Positions 11,953 to 22,891 of a DNA stretch of 64,000 bases are shown here, piece by piece. The stretch covers positions 17,552,592-17,616,591 of the forward strand of contig JAMKCF010000007.1 in assembly GCA_023634235.1 (NCBI GenBank). Reading direction: 5' to 3'. Positions within the stretch are counted from its first letter, which is position 1, and every line of letters begins with the position of its first letter. The stretch comes from Pisaster brevispinus. Taxonomy: Eukaryota > Echinodermata > Asteroidea > Forcipulatida > Asteriidae. The notes beneath the pieces were generated by a model. It was not told the origin of the DNA. It saw nothing but the letters and a program-made list of their open reading frames with translations, and ran no database searches. Position numbers and translations under genes: made by a program.

Positions 11953-12698
11953 ACACTTGGCTCGTGCAAGTTTGAACCATGCTTGCAATAGTTTGTTAAA
12001 GACCAATATCTACACTTGATGTGGGTGACCCTTTCACATAAAATAACAAACCTGTAACCGTTTAAGCTCAATCCATCATGGGAGTCACAAGAAAAATGTG
12101 GAAAAAACTCTTAAATGATTTCACTGTTTTCAAACATGAAAGTTTTTTGAACTACGAGATCAAAACTAGTTGTTCCACTCATTTCTCAAAAACTCTAGCA
12201 TTTTAAGCAAAAATAATTCCAATGGAAATTTCCACAATGACCATCGCTATACCACGTAAGTCATGCTTGAATCTGTGAACAATTATTTTTGTACTCTTAC
12301 CATTGTTACGCATACCTTTTTAGCGCTCAAGTTTGAAATTGGTACGACCAGTTACTCGTCGTTCAACACGATAGAAGTTCAACGCAGAGTTGAGGTGTGC
12401 AAAAGCGAGACTGTCACAGTGTCAGATTTGTTCCTAACTTTCGAAGGGTCATAGCTGTGTGAAAAAGACTTCCCCTTTAGCTATCTTTTATATTGCACGG
12501 GCATGGCCTTGCACACTATTAAACAAACAGTGAAGACCTCGTCACCACATTTTTAATTCCTTATGCCGAACAAAAAATAATATGCCATCCCTATCCCCAA
12601 ATCAAGCATTTACCTAAATGTTGACCCCTTACCAGCATTTAACAAATATTAGCAATAGCATCCCGTAAACATTATAAAACATCACCATGTGAATTACA
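11953..12698. other. Non-coding; one unassigned plus-strand ORF
   Basis: A plus-strand frame runs on from an acceptor-like CATACCTTTTTAG to TAG at 12452-12454, translating to ALKFEIGTTSYSSFNTIE and further. It could be a terminal exon, but no partner exon or motif supports this. Confidence 0.25.
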
Positions 12699-12890
12699 TT
12701 ATTTCTTAGCAAACAAACTTGAAGTGCATTGGGGTTTTTAGGGGGTTTACCTAGTCTAATAGCGAGAATGTACGAGAACGTGCTCATTAAATCACATGGC
12801 CATTATTTCTCAGCAAACAAAGTTGAAGTGCATTGGGTTTTTTAGGGGGTTTACCTAGTCTAATATCGAGAATGTACGAGAACGTGCTCA
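12699..12890 (+). repeat. 104-bp tandem duplication
   Basis: Copies from 12699 and 12803 share AGTGCATTGGG, GGGGGTTTACCTAGTCTAAT and GAGAATGTACGAGAACGTGC with few differences, at a period of 104 bp. Confidence 0.88.
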
Positions 12891-13099
12891 CCAACCACGT
12901 TGTGTCACGCGGCTGCCATTTATCGGTCATGCTGCCTCAGGAGACGGACCCACCAAAACGGAAATAATTTGGCTTTGGTACCCATTTTACAAGGAAAACT
13001 TGGCTCAGTTATAGTTAGAATACAATATGTTTAACTTATGTATGTTTCCAAGTTTTAATGGCTGACAAAATACCACTTGTGAATCAATTATTTTCTTAC

Positions 13100-13124
13100 C
13101 TTTCCAGGTAGACGAAGATGCCAT
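13100..13124 (-). CDS. Candidate first coding exon, unknown gene
   Basis: On the minus strand ATG at 13124 begins M-A-S-S-S-T-W-K and is followed after one more base by a consensus donor GTAAGA at 13099-13094. Sequence upstream on the minus strand (13125-13260) is moderately GC-rich and could be a 5' UTR and promoter. The exon leaves phase 1. It may belong with the candidate exons at 8757-8793 and 7379-7544, giving a small protein of unknown function; the foldback transposon would then lie in an intron. This is inference from splice-site quality and phase only. Confidence 0.25.
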
Positions 13125-13815
13125 TTTGTATAGGCTGTAAAGGCGTGGTCACGGGTTGTGTGACGACATAGTCGAACCGTCACTCCTTTCTACTATTTTG
13201 CATATCGCGACATCACAAAAGATCTCGTCTGCCTCCAGTGCCTCGTACTTTTTTCGGAGATAATGTTAAGGCTCCTCCCCCCCTCATTTCTTACTTTAAA
13301 AAGCGTTGCCTTGGCAGTGTTACATGTGGATTACACTAAATTTTCAGTACTCATCCTAGATTCAAGTCAACAGGAAAACAAATCTGACATCAAGCAAATT
13401 TCTAGTTGCTCTTATGTTAACTTTGCAGGACATACTGGTAGGCCTAATTGTTGTTGAGCGAGACAGTGACCGCCAACAACTTCGCAACATCTCAATTGAG
13501 GTGATACTGGTCTCTCACCTAGAATTGCTTTTTTTTATTGAACAAGTAACATTTGACTCTAGGTCGCCCAGACATCGGGTAGACCAAAAAAAAAAGACGA
13601 CTTGCTGTAAACATAGGGTCACAACAAAATCAACATTAGGCATTAGGGTGTGCCGAGCAGTACGAGGTTGCTGCTCTCTCACCCTGGTATTGGAATATTT
13701 GCATATCCATAAAATTTGGATACGTATGCAAATTAGAATAGTCTGGCTGCATATCGAAATTCACATCTTCGCCATAGTCTCGTGGTCCGGTACCAGATTT
13801 AGTAGCTTGTATGTA
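13125..13815. other. Possible 5' flank, then non-coding
   Basis: May hold the promoter of the candidate minus-strand gene. No TATA or other element is clear, and nothing else is recognised. Confidence 0.3.
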
Positions 13816-13980
13816 TAGACCTTATGCATTGACGTCATCCAGCCGCCATCTTAGAGGTAAAATGGTGACGAAACAATCGAAACGCACAGTTTTGTACGCG
13901 CGGCGCACAGGATTGGCCAATGAACAACCTCCTTTTGACGAGGGCGCCCTACTGAAATGACGTCATGTGCATAAGGTCTA
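13816..13980. mobile_element. 165-bp MITE
   Basis: Ends are inverted copies: TAGACCTTATGCATTGACGTCAT on the left mirrors ATGACGTCATGTGCATAAGGTCTA on the right, with one indel. TA dinucleotides at both outer ends fit a TA target, as for Tc1/mariner-type insertion. There is no ORF of note, so it is non-autonomous. Confidence 0.7.
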
Positions 13981-15385
13981 TTGGAAACATGTACATGTGC
14001 TAATGTAATGTTGTTGTCCAATCAGGGTCCAAGTGAGGAGTTTCCCATCCTCGTTCCCAGGGGTGATTGATCTCGCCGCGCCATTTTTCCCAGCATGCCT
14101 TGCTCGATCATAACGAGACGAGAGGTATCGTCTCTCGTTAGTGACGAGAGGTATCGATACGGCGCGCTGCCCATGGTAGCGAGGCTGGGAGTTTCCATCC
14201 CAGGGTTTACTATTTACAAACATGGTTGGAAATAAAGTAAACCATGGGGACGAGGTTGCCTAAAGTGAGAATCCGGTTATAAACCCTAGTGCGCATGTGC
14301 ACTATTCTGAACTTATTTACCTCCCCCCATATGGCCACAAGAACAGAGTATGTCTACGCCAAAAAAGTAGTTACAAGTATATTATAATTGCGACATCCTA
14401 TGTTTTATCGACAAATGGAAAAATGTATTAAGTCATGTGTGTTAATTATTGATAAGAACTGTGAATGCCAAGAAATTAATTTACCGACTTGAATTTTGGG
14501 CGGATGAATATGTTAACTGTTACCGGGTAGTTCGGTGCCTCGCTGTTTTACTCTTCCCCTCTCGTCTGGATTCATGGAGGATCGCCCTGTGGAAATTTGT
14601 TGATTTGTATCCTTTTTGCAATTCCGAGAGAGAGATTTGGATCTAACTACTGCGACCGAATTATTTGTGTACTATTCGGGATTGGGTGAGTAGTGTTTAA
14701 CTACATTTTGTCCATGTTTTTATTTAGAACTTTGTTGATTAAGTTGAGATTTCAGACTGTCGTTTATTGTTTGTGCACGCTATGGGAATAATAACGTTGC
14801 TGCTATCGTGTCCACACTGGTTCATGAGTTCGTGTACATGTATTAATTGCGGATTCTCTGTTTTATAAAACTAAAAGTTAGTTTTGCATTCGTTGTTATG
14901 GTTGCTAACGAAAGTAATACTTTTACGTTGACGGTGTGATACGTGGCGTGCGCAGAACAGTACAGTGTGGTCTGTCAGTAGAACTACACGTGTATGCTGT
15001 CTACTGTATGCAGAGACGGCTCTGACAGTTTGTTCACTCTACCGCCCTCTCACGGGGGACGTTTCGGCGGAGTTGGGGGGGGGGGTTATAAACTGGGTGG
15101 GACAAATACAGGCACTAGTCTTACAGACCCTTTGATTTCATTGGACACAATGATTTTGTTGGATAAATTGCATTGACGTAAGCTTTTCATATCTCTTTTA
15201 TGATTGGTCTGCTACGAAAATTACGTGTTTGTCAGCTACACCATCAGCAGGAACTTTTCGATCGTCTACTGCCCGGCGTGTGTACATAAAGTTTGTATGT
15301 AATGTTATTTTATTCACAAATTACATGTACTCTGTGTACACGTCCCATGTGTAGACTATGAATCTCAGATGTGGGAATAGATGCG
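13981..15385. other. Mixed sequence, no gene established
   Basis: Contains short inverted and direct repeats around 14103-14160 (ACGAGAGGTATCG twice) and a consensus donor-like GTGAGT at 14686 that could end a non-coding 5' exon. A G-run lies near 15076-15085. No coding exon is supported. Confidence 0.25.
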
Positions 15386-15415
15386 AAGCAACTGGCAGGA
15401 TCCTGCCAGTTGCTT
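15386..15415. repeat. 30-bp perfect palindrome
   Basis: AAGCAACTGGCAGGA is followed with no spacer by its exact reverse complement, centred on GGATCC. It could extrude as a cruciform. No larger inverted element surrounds it. Confidence 0.95.
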
Positions 15416-16911
15416 AAGGCCGTTATCTGGCGTTATTCACGAGCCCCAAGTGTGACATCAGATGTTCAGGCTACCAGCATGCCACCTACGTTTAAAATTT
15501 TGTCATTCATTCTCTCCAGACTAAACGCAACAGTTCGGAGCTCCAAGTTCAAAACTGTTTCTGTGAAACAACTGTGTTTACTCCTTTGCTCTGTCGTGTT
15601 CCAAATTGACAGTATACTGGTACAACCAGTTCTTGGTCCTAGTATAGAGGTTCGGACCCGCTCGGGGTCAGTGTCACCGGAGTTTGTGTCAAAATGACCT
15701 GGATATGGGTCAAACTGACGCACAGTCCGAGTTCAAATCACATATAAACCAGTTTCCGATTTAGAGGGACCCATTTTCCGATTTAGCGGCCCCTTCTCAG
15801 ACCCGGGATCCGGGAAGTTCTCTGTGTCAGACTCAGAACACTAGAAACAATCAGCTATAATGGTCATGTGATTGTTTACTTAAAAATATAATTCAAACAA
15901 AACTAGGGCTACTTTTGAAACTTGTTTTCTTTGGAAATAACTATATAGGTCTATTGGTTGAAAGAGAAACTTTTCAGCAGTCAAAATGTCTTGAAATATT
16001 AAAGTGGCCATCCTTTTGCCTTTACAAACTTTTTTCAGGAAAGATTTCAATCAAAACCTTTAAATACAATGTTCAAATTATGAAATGATCAGGGCATAAT
16101 GGATGTGTTTGGTGTTTACATGTTGATCTATATAAGTGGTAGAGTAAGAAAGTTGACTGTAGCATCGAGGTTTGATTCAGAATGGTGCCCACAGTTGTTT
16201 CGTATGTGATAACTTTATAATGAATACTTGTATTTAATTGTAAGAAATATTGAAAATGTTGATGGTCTTTTCTTAACATCACCATTTTGAAACTCGTAAG
16301 AGTTTTTGTACAGATGGCTATACAAATAAATAGTTTTTATAAAATAATTGCCCAAAATTTTGTGACGTTCCAAGCGGATTCCTTCCCTTCCCAAAACTTG
16401 AAGACAGTGGTCTGAAATAATAGGTTTACAAAAGTATTGAACGAACAGTTTAAGACCTTGCACAATGACTTATCTATTTTAGACGAGAGCACAAACCACT
16501 ATTTAGTGAATAGCTGCCTATTTCTTTTTAAATCAAATATGTTCATGTTATTTTTGTGTGTATAGTCTGTGCACAAACACAAACATACAGGAAATTTGTC
16601 ACTGGTCTGAGAATCTTCTTCAAGCCTGTTCAGTGAATGCTTTGCCCCAACGCCTTTGTTTATGCTTGCCTCCCGAGATGATCAAAAATGCTTTTCAAAA
16701 TTGTTCGTTTTCACAATTGATATTTGTGAACCGTCAGAGAAGAAAATAGCGTCAAGAAAATAGGAACAAAATTATGTTTTTGATTTATTATTGTAAATAG
16801 GGCTATTTCCTTGCTTCGTAGCTACTGCACCCCTTTAGATGTGCAATGAAAATCATGATATAATGGTCATTGACTTTTGTTCACAACATCAACTTAGCTC
16901 GAAGAATAAAA
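15416..16911. other. Non-coding, nothing recognised
   Basis: No gene is supported. A short duplicated phrase TTTCCGATTTAG occurs at about 15756 and 15775. Confidence 0.35.
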
Positions 16912-17040
16912 CCGGAGAAAACTCTGAACCTTCCCCTTATCACAATCTATGTTTGAATCCACAGAGAGGCCATGAAACTAGTTACTATAGTATAATACAG
17001 TAATGTACCTTTAGCCTGTGCTGACACGCGCCCTCTATGT
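16912..17040 (+). pseudogene. Receptor tail remnant, left array edge
   Basis: Aligns with the C-terminal tail end and early 3' flank of the short-tail receptor genes: GGAGAAAACTCTGAACCTTC, then GAGAGGCCATGAAAC, a degraded TAATGTACC, then AGCCTGTGCTGACA and GCGCCCTCT. It has frameshifts and insertions. The following 100 bp also matches the 3' flank of short-tail genes (compare 47660-47850). It marks the left boundary of the receptor array. Confidence 0.8.
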
Positions 17041-17944
17041 TCGGCTCGAACACAACAACTCGACCTTGGGATGCATGTGTAGATAACGCAAGTAGAGGCG
17101 ACAGCCACAAATCCAAACCTACTAAAATGACTAACAAATTTTGTCGTAGAGTAAATTATTTAGACTCTCAAAAATCTAGTTAGACCATTACACAAATATT
17201 TAAACTAAAATCCCAGAAAGCCAAGTATTGAGGCTTAGTCAGTGTAGCCCTGCTTGGACCAGTCATTCAACCCACTTAACTGAACTTTTAAAAATTGCGT
17301 AAACACAATTACTAGCTCATCCAACCCCTGTTACGTACTCAGAACCCTTGTAACGTACCCATAGTTTACAGAAATACATTTGAAAAAAACAAAAATTAAA
17401 TCCTCTTTCTTTAGAATTTTGCCCAGACGTCGGTTCAACAAGGAAGTTTAAAGCAAAAATATGTTGATGCTTTAATCCAACTTCACACCAAAACAATTAA
17501 AAAGTTAGTAAAAGCAAGGAAGGGACTCTGCAAAAACAAGTAAGATTCCTTTCTAACAATAACAACCAAAAACTCCAAATAGATGTTAACTCTTGACATT
17601 GACCTGTAAAGCAAGACAACCATTTCCCACAATATTGATTTTGACATCCGTACGTACTGAATTTGTGATATCATTGTGTTTAGGGAAAAACCAGGAAAAA
17701 AACACTATTTGCATTATATTAATCTGAAGAGAAATGACGCGTTTGTAAATACAAAACTGTAACTGCGCCTGTTAAAGTAAAAGAGTAGGCTAGTGTAACA
17801 GAGCAGACATGTTGTCATCGAATGGAACATTGACACAGCATTGATACACTTATTTGTTTCTTGGTTTGCCCCGAGCTGTCTTGAATGGCTACGTTCTGGT
17901 TGATAAGACATTGCCGGGTTGGCAATCTACCAAACGTGCCAAGA
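17041..17944 (+). other. Duplicated intergenic unit and 5' flank
   Basis: Matches the intergenic sequence that precedes the array genes: receptor 3' flank, then the stretch containing GACCATTACAC, then CCAGACGTCGGTTCAACAAGG, GACCTGTAAAGCAAGACAACC and a variant of the conserved upstream box, TTGACATCCGTA, at 17641-17652. It probably was a promoter region; what follows is a pseudogene. Confidence 0.6.
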
Positions 17945-18250
17945 ATGGAGATTACAAAGATGTGTATTATGAGAATCGTCCATGAACAACCAAGAGTTGG
18001 TTCAACCATCTCATTTAAATGCACTCTCTCAGAAAACGCCCCTCGAATCCTAGTTCGAATTCACACAGAGCAGTCCTATCCGAAATGAAGATAAATCAGA
18101 AGTCAATCCGGGTGAAAGTTGTTTAGATGAGTGTTTATTGACCGAGTCTGACCACATGAGAGAGGTTGACATGTGTAGCTGGTGCCCTCCAGAAGAAAGA
18201 TTATTGGAATCTGTTTTAATTCGCTCAATTATACCTGCAAACATATTTCA
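17945..18250 (+). pseudogene. Ig receptor pseudogene, Ig1 deleted
   Basis: Starts like E-type genes (ATG at 17945, MEITKMCIM) but jumps after about 13 codons into the second Ig domain (EQPRVGSTISFKCTLSE), removing most of the signal peptide and all of Ig1. The frame stops at 18088. Beyond it, SDHMREVDMCSWCPPE-like sequence matches the end of the Ig pseudogenes at 33036 and 59263. No transmembrane part is present, so it is non-functional. Confidence 0.8.
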
Positions 18251-18519
18251 ATAGGTACAAACATTAGATAACCAATTATGATAAGTTTTGTTTTAATTGA
18301 ACTAAAACTTGTTAATCTGACCTGTATTGCCCTTTCGATGTAAAACGAAATGAACGCGAATGCATCGACATCTTTTATTAGAAAAAGTAGGTGACAAAAA
18401 TATAAAATTAAAGAAACTCAGAAAAAAAGGACAAACAAAGAAGCATCTCTGAAAAACACGAGTTCAAGCTTAAATAATCAGACTCCTCTGTAAATAAAAC
18501 CCGTAAAAACACTGCCGAA

Positions 18520-18859
18520 CTTTGTTGGTACTGTCATGCAAAGCAATACTGCCCTTTCCTGCATTATTGATTGACATCCGTAAAACGTGCTATATAAGGC
18601 CACGTGATGTCCTAGTGGGTGGGGACAAACCTGGAAATTTCATATTGAAAGAAGAATGCGGTCTAAAAAGTGTAAATGCAATAATGTAAGTGTGTTTTTC
18701 CCAGTGTAATAATATAGTGCCACCTTGATCATCATCAGATCGATGAGTCACAATATAATGTTATGGCACATTTTCTGATGCAGCATTACAACCTTGTGTC
18801 TACATACCGGTTCAGAAGACATTGCTGAGTTTTTAACCTCACCACGCGTGTAAATAATT
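18520..18859 (+). promoter_or_regulatory. K-type 5' flank with TATA-like box
   Basis: Flank shared with 36057-36233 (partly) and 61661-61984. It has a TGATTGACATCCGTA box at 18568-18582, a TATA-like TATATAAG at 18591-18598, CCCAGTGTAATAATATAGTGCC, TCATCATCAGATCGATGAGT, and a conserved GTGTAAATAATT directly before the ATG. Conservation among copies whose genes differ suggests promoter function; the transcription start is not determined. Confidence 0.5.
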
Positions 18860-19674
18860 ATGAAGATTACAAGAGTGTACATGTTCGTTTGCATTGTCTT
18901 TGCTACGCTGCCGCTGCTCTGTAGGACAGAATCTCAGGTTTTCACTTTGAACCCACAGAGTGTTACAGTCACCGAGGGGAGAAATGTAACATTGACTTGT
19001 GGGTCGGGCTATTACGAAACTGCATGAGCTTCATAGTCGGTTGGAAACGGAGAAAAGATCAACATTCTCCTATCAAGCAAGTTTCTGTTTGTTCCACCTT
19101 TACACTGAGATTGGTAAGACGTAGTATTGCTGTTGAGTAGAGTAGTGACCGCTATCATCTGCACATACATAACGTTCAGCTAGAAGACGCTTGAACATAC
19201 TGGTGTTTTATGTATAAAGCAGGGCATCGTACCAGTGATAAAGCTTTTTTGACAGTTAATCCACTTCTCCCCCAGCATAAACCGAATTGTGACTATGAAC
19301 CTGATTCGTATCCGACTCCTTCCGACATCGCTGTCATATCCGGTGAGGGGAAATACTGGCAATGGTCTGGTACAGCTGTCATTATAGGAGGCGCTGTTGA
19401 AGGCCTTGTCTTTCTGGGTGCAGCCGCTGCTGTCATTAGATGCTACATCCTAAAGAAAAAACGACAAAGTGAAGAACCGAGCCCAAAACCGTCTGATGGT
19501 CGTGTGAGAACATCACCTGACAGGCATCAGGGGTGCTCCGTTGCCATGACACACTTGACATATACCGAACTCACGCAACATAAGGGAGAAACTTCTGAAC
19601 CTTCACCGTATCAAAGTCTACGTTCGGATGCAGAGAGAGGCCATGAAACCCTCTACAGTATTAATGTACCTTAG
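18860..19674 (+). pseudogene. K-type receptor pseudogene, Ig2-Ig3 deleted
   Basis: The ATG at 18860 opens MKITRVYMFVCIVFATLPLL, a good signal peptide, then the Ig1 start (FTLNPQSVTVTEG and NVTLTC). A small deletion near 19012 shifts the frame. In the corrected frame two stop codons remain, at GAGTAG (about 19135-19140) and GCTTGA (about 19188-19193). After Ig1, HKPNCDYEP joins directly to SYPTPSDIAV, so Ig2 and Ig3 are lost. The final part (19303-19674) is open: a transmembrane helix with a Glu (AVEGLVFL), then a short tail with LTYTEL, SPYQSL and TLYSINV. An interior ORF of 154 codons survives but has no functional start. It shares the SYPTPSD breakpoint with the fragments at 28884, 42733 and 52203. 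Confidence 0.88.
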
Positions 19675-20703
19675 ACTGTGATGACTAGCGCCCTCTACAC
19701 TGTAAAAGTAGCTTTTTGAACATAAACACATATCTAAGCACCTCGCTTCTACCCACTGTTGGAACTTGTTTAGCTCTCAAAATGTATAGATTCTGCATTT
19801 CTTTGACATGTTTACCTCGAGGCATGCTTAGCCTGTGACATGTTAAGCTTGAAAGTCATTTTGAACAAGAAAACATGAGTAAAAACAGATCTGTATGGTT
19901 TCCTCCAAGGCAAAACCAGCGCCCATGATTTTTTTAAAGAACGATTGGTACCAATTTTTACCAACTTGATGTCTTAAATGTTTTAATTCATAAAATGGCC
20001 TTGCTATAAAGCAACACACCATGTCAGCCCTAGCCATTGTCAATCCACATCTCTACTTGGTGCAAAATTGAGGTTTTCTGTAAACAGTAATTTATCGCCG
20101 TATATTTTTTAATGACAAAGACCAGTACTCAGAACTAATTGGAACGTAATCGGAATACACAATCAAAGAAACGTTTCTCAGATTGAAATATTCTTGAATC
20201 ATTTTCTCTAAAACCACATTCCTTTGAAGGGAATTGTTTCTGAAAATTGTATACATTATCAACAGCTGCAGTACTTCTTACCAACTAAGTTTTTATGGCC
20301 ATTAGTTTCTGGAGTAATTACCAAAGGTATACCCTCCCTTTATGTAACTGTTTTATAAGTTAAGCTAAAATGCTATATTCTCTAAAAACTCAATAAAATA
20401 CCGTGCCAGTTAAATACCAAGATATATTGCAGACTCTTGCCCTTTGGCGAGCTCGTTGTTTTTTTTTTTCGTTTCCAAATTGTCTAGTGCACAAAGTTGT
20501 GGTTTTTGAATTCCACCGGAGACGGTCCCTGCTGTTGGCGATTATACACAGTGATTGAGTTTGTTTGGACAAGAGCGACTGCGCAGTACGAGTAAAAAAC
20601 ACGCAAGACCATTACATCATTCTTCAAACTAAAAAAACTTAATCCAACTGCCGAGTTTTAGTCCTCCTAGCCTTGCTTCTTATAGACCAGTCGTTTAATT
20701 CAC
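19675..20703 (+). other. Duplicated 3' flank with SINE-like module
   Basis: Matches 29250-30646, 43098-44421 and 52608-53974. It includes a module of about 200 bp (about 20400-20600) ending GAGCGACTGCGCAGTACGAG that recurs many times in the array and has a B-box-like region elsewhere (AAGTCCAAATCCCACC), so it may be an old SINE. No coding function is supported. Confidence 0.5.
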
Positions 20704-20837
20704 TCATTTGAACTTTACCGAACTCACGCGAGATAACGGAGAAACTTCTGATCCTTCCTCACATCAAAATCTACGTTCGGATGCACGGGGGGGGGGGGGG
20801 GTGCCACGAAACTATCTACATCAGTAACGTACCTTAG
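20704..20837 (+). pseudogene. Receptor tail fragment (tail-B copy 1)
   Basis: Short orphan piece of short-tail cytoplasmic sequence: TTTACCGAACTCACGCGAGA, GGAGAAACTTCTGATCCTTC and a degraded end ACGTACCTTAG. A G-run of about 15 bases breaks it near 20786. There is no Ig or membrane part. Equivalent fragments lie at 30651, 44422 and 53975. Confidence 0.75.
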
Positions 20838-21227
20838 CCTGTGCTGATATGCACCCTCTATCTCGGATCCGGTTTAGTGTCAAAAGTGGAAGTAACTTAA
20901 ATTGTCCTACACTAGGTAGAGACAAAAACATGAAAAAAACCTTGAATTGCATGTGTACATACACTGCAAGTTAACAGAATAGACGTAGGAACAGCAGCAC
21001 AATCAAAACCGTCTGATATGACTAACATATTGTTAAGTAAAAAAAATATGCTCTGAAAAATCTTAATTGTTCTTTAGGCCCTAAGCATATAAATCTTTAT
21101 GTAAGTAACTCTTATTGCGAAATCAATTTGTTTTATTCATGAGTACGTCTTCCCAAAATGCATTCTTCCCTTATCTTACTGGACAATCCACTATGTACGT
21201 ATACCTAAAGGTTAAAAACAGCTGCAA
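20838..21227. other. Intergenic, array-specific
   Basis: Duplicated at 44543-44714 and 54097-54499. No gene is supported. Confidence 0.4.
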
Positions 21228-21355
21228 CTCAATTCATTTACCAAGGACAGGTCGACTACGTGGAACTCCCTCCCAGCATCTGCTTTCCCTGCCTCTCAAA
21301 ATGTGTCTGTCTTCAAGAGAAAATTAAACACCTTCCTCTTGGATCAATTGTACAA
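21228..21355 (+). mobile_element. LINE C-terminal fragment
   Basis: In the right frame the sequence reads TWNSLPASAFPASQNVSVFK and then RKLNTFLLDQLYKL. This is the WNSLP...FKxxLxxFL pattern at the C terminus of many non-LTR polyproteins. It is a short dead remnant, duplicated at 54513-54622 with a deletion. Confidence 0.6.
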
Positions 21356-22139
21356 ACTTTCTACGTTCTGTTTTAGTTTACTGTTTCCTTTGATGGTTGG
21401 TGTAGTGTAAATGTTAGTTTAGTGTTTTTCTAGGAGATTGTAACCTGCGAATTGACGGCGTACGGGACCCGGGCCCATAAAGTATGGGTCGGTGAACGGC
21501 GCGCCTAGTCAGACAAATAGGCTCTTTTCCATGAGCACTGTATGTTTCAGGACTCCATTACCACTAGCTTCACTTCCCTAGTTTTTCGCTGTTCCATATA
21601 ATTATTCTATCGATCTCTTTTTTGTAGTTATGCAACATGACTCTAGATGTTGGTACGGGCTACTTTGCATTTTGATGTTTTCATCAGGTGTCTTAATCCA
21701 AGTTATATTATACAAAATATAAAAGTACTACTAATTTTAGACGGTATAAAGTTACGTTTGGCTAGAAGGTCAAGTTACGAATCTTATCTGTTATATTTTT
21801 AAGTATTAATTTACTTCCAAAAGAAATAATTTATTACCGTAAAAACTTGTTTAAGTCGGAAAACGTTCCTAGTTCTACCAGATTCGTCAAATATGTTTGA
21901 TGATTTAACACTTAAGTATAGGCATGCTAATACGCTATATTCACAAAAAACAATAAGTTGTCATTGACCTTTGCCGTACCTACGACAAAGATGTGTTGTG
22001 GCCTCTTGTTAAGCTCGGTGATTTGATATTTTGAAATTTTATTTACAAGGCATAGTTGTATGTTCAAAAACTACCGGTATGACTGGATACACATTGATTG
22101 AGTTTGTTCGGGCGAAAGCGGCTGCGCAGACGAGAACAA
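21356..22139. other. Duplicated intergenic sequence
   Basis: Closely matches 44833-45530 and 54640-55500, including GACCCGGGCCCATAAAGTAT at about 21467, which is the empty site for the MITE found at 54729. No gene is supported. Confidence 0.5.
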
Positions 22140-22891
22140 GACAAACATGACCATTACACAAGCCTCCAAACTAAAACAGCAGAACGCCCATAATGAGGAT
22201 GGTAGTCAGTGCAGCCCTGCCTCCTAGACCAGTCGTTTAACCCACTTATCTCGTAATCTTTTTAAAAACCGGGAACAGATTGACCAGCTCATCCGACCCT
22301 TGTTACGTGTACATAGTCTACAGAAACTCATTTGAACTGATTTTTGTTTCAAAACAAATCCCTCTCTTTTTAGAATAACAAACAGTTGACCTTTTAATTT
22401 TGCCCAGACTTCGGTTCAACAGGGAAGTAAAACGCAAAAACATTCTGATGCTTCAATCCAACTTCATTTTAAAACAGAGAGTCAATAAACAAGGAAGCGG
22501 CTCTGTAAAAACATGAAGTCACGACAATATAAACTTTGATTCATGTCTAATAATAACCACAAAACCACAAATTTGTTAACTGTTAACTTTGCCCTGTAAA
22601 GCCAGACAACCATTTCACACATTGTTAATTGACATCCGTAAAGAAGTGACATCAATGCGTTTAGGGAAACACCCCCAAAAAGAAGGCACTGATATCATTA
22701 TACTTATTGGAAGAGACATGACGCGTCAAGACTGTAACTGGGCCTGTTAGTACAGTAACGGTGCAGACCAGAATGTCATCGGATGGAACATTGGCACAGC
22801 ATAATAGTGCACTTATTTGTTTCTTTGTGTGCCCCGAGCTATTTTTATTTACTTCGTTCTAATTGATAATATATTGATAGGACGTGTAAAT
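22140..22891 (+). promoter_or_regulatory. E-type 5' flank
   Basis: Shared with 45530-46168 and 55560-56297. Conserved blocks are CCAGACTTCGGTTCAACA, TTTGCCCTGTAAAGC, a TAATTGACATCCGTAAAG box at 22627-22644 (about 265 bp before the ATG), GAAGAGACATGACGCGTC, and GGACGTGTAAAT just before the start. Promoter function is inferred from conservation and position. Confidence 0.5.

Noticed and set aside
11098..11980. Two similar ORFs (113 and 129 codons) on opposite strands
   Set aside because: They are the same translation read from the two inverted arms of a transposon and have no protein signature.
14449..14690. A plus-strand exon ending in GTGAGT near 14686
   Set aside because: The ORF stops before the donor and lacks motifs. 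A non-coding 5' exon is possible but unsupported.
22817..22891. Upstream extension of the 22892 receptor frame
   Set aside because: No ATG lies in this stretch (the extended frame begins at TTG), and the paralogue at 46169 starts at the position equivalent to 22892 with a good signal peptide.
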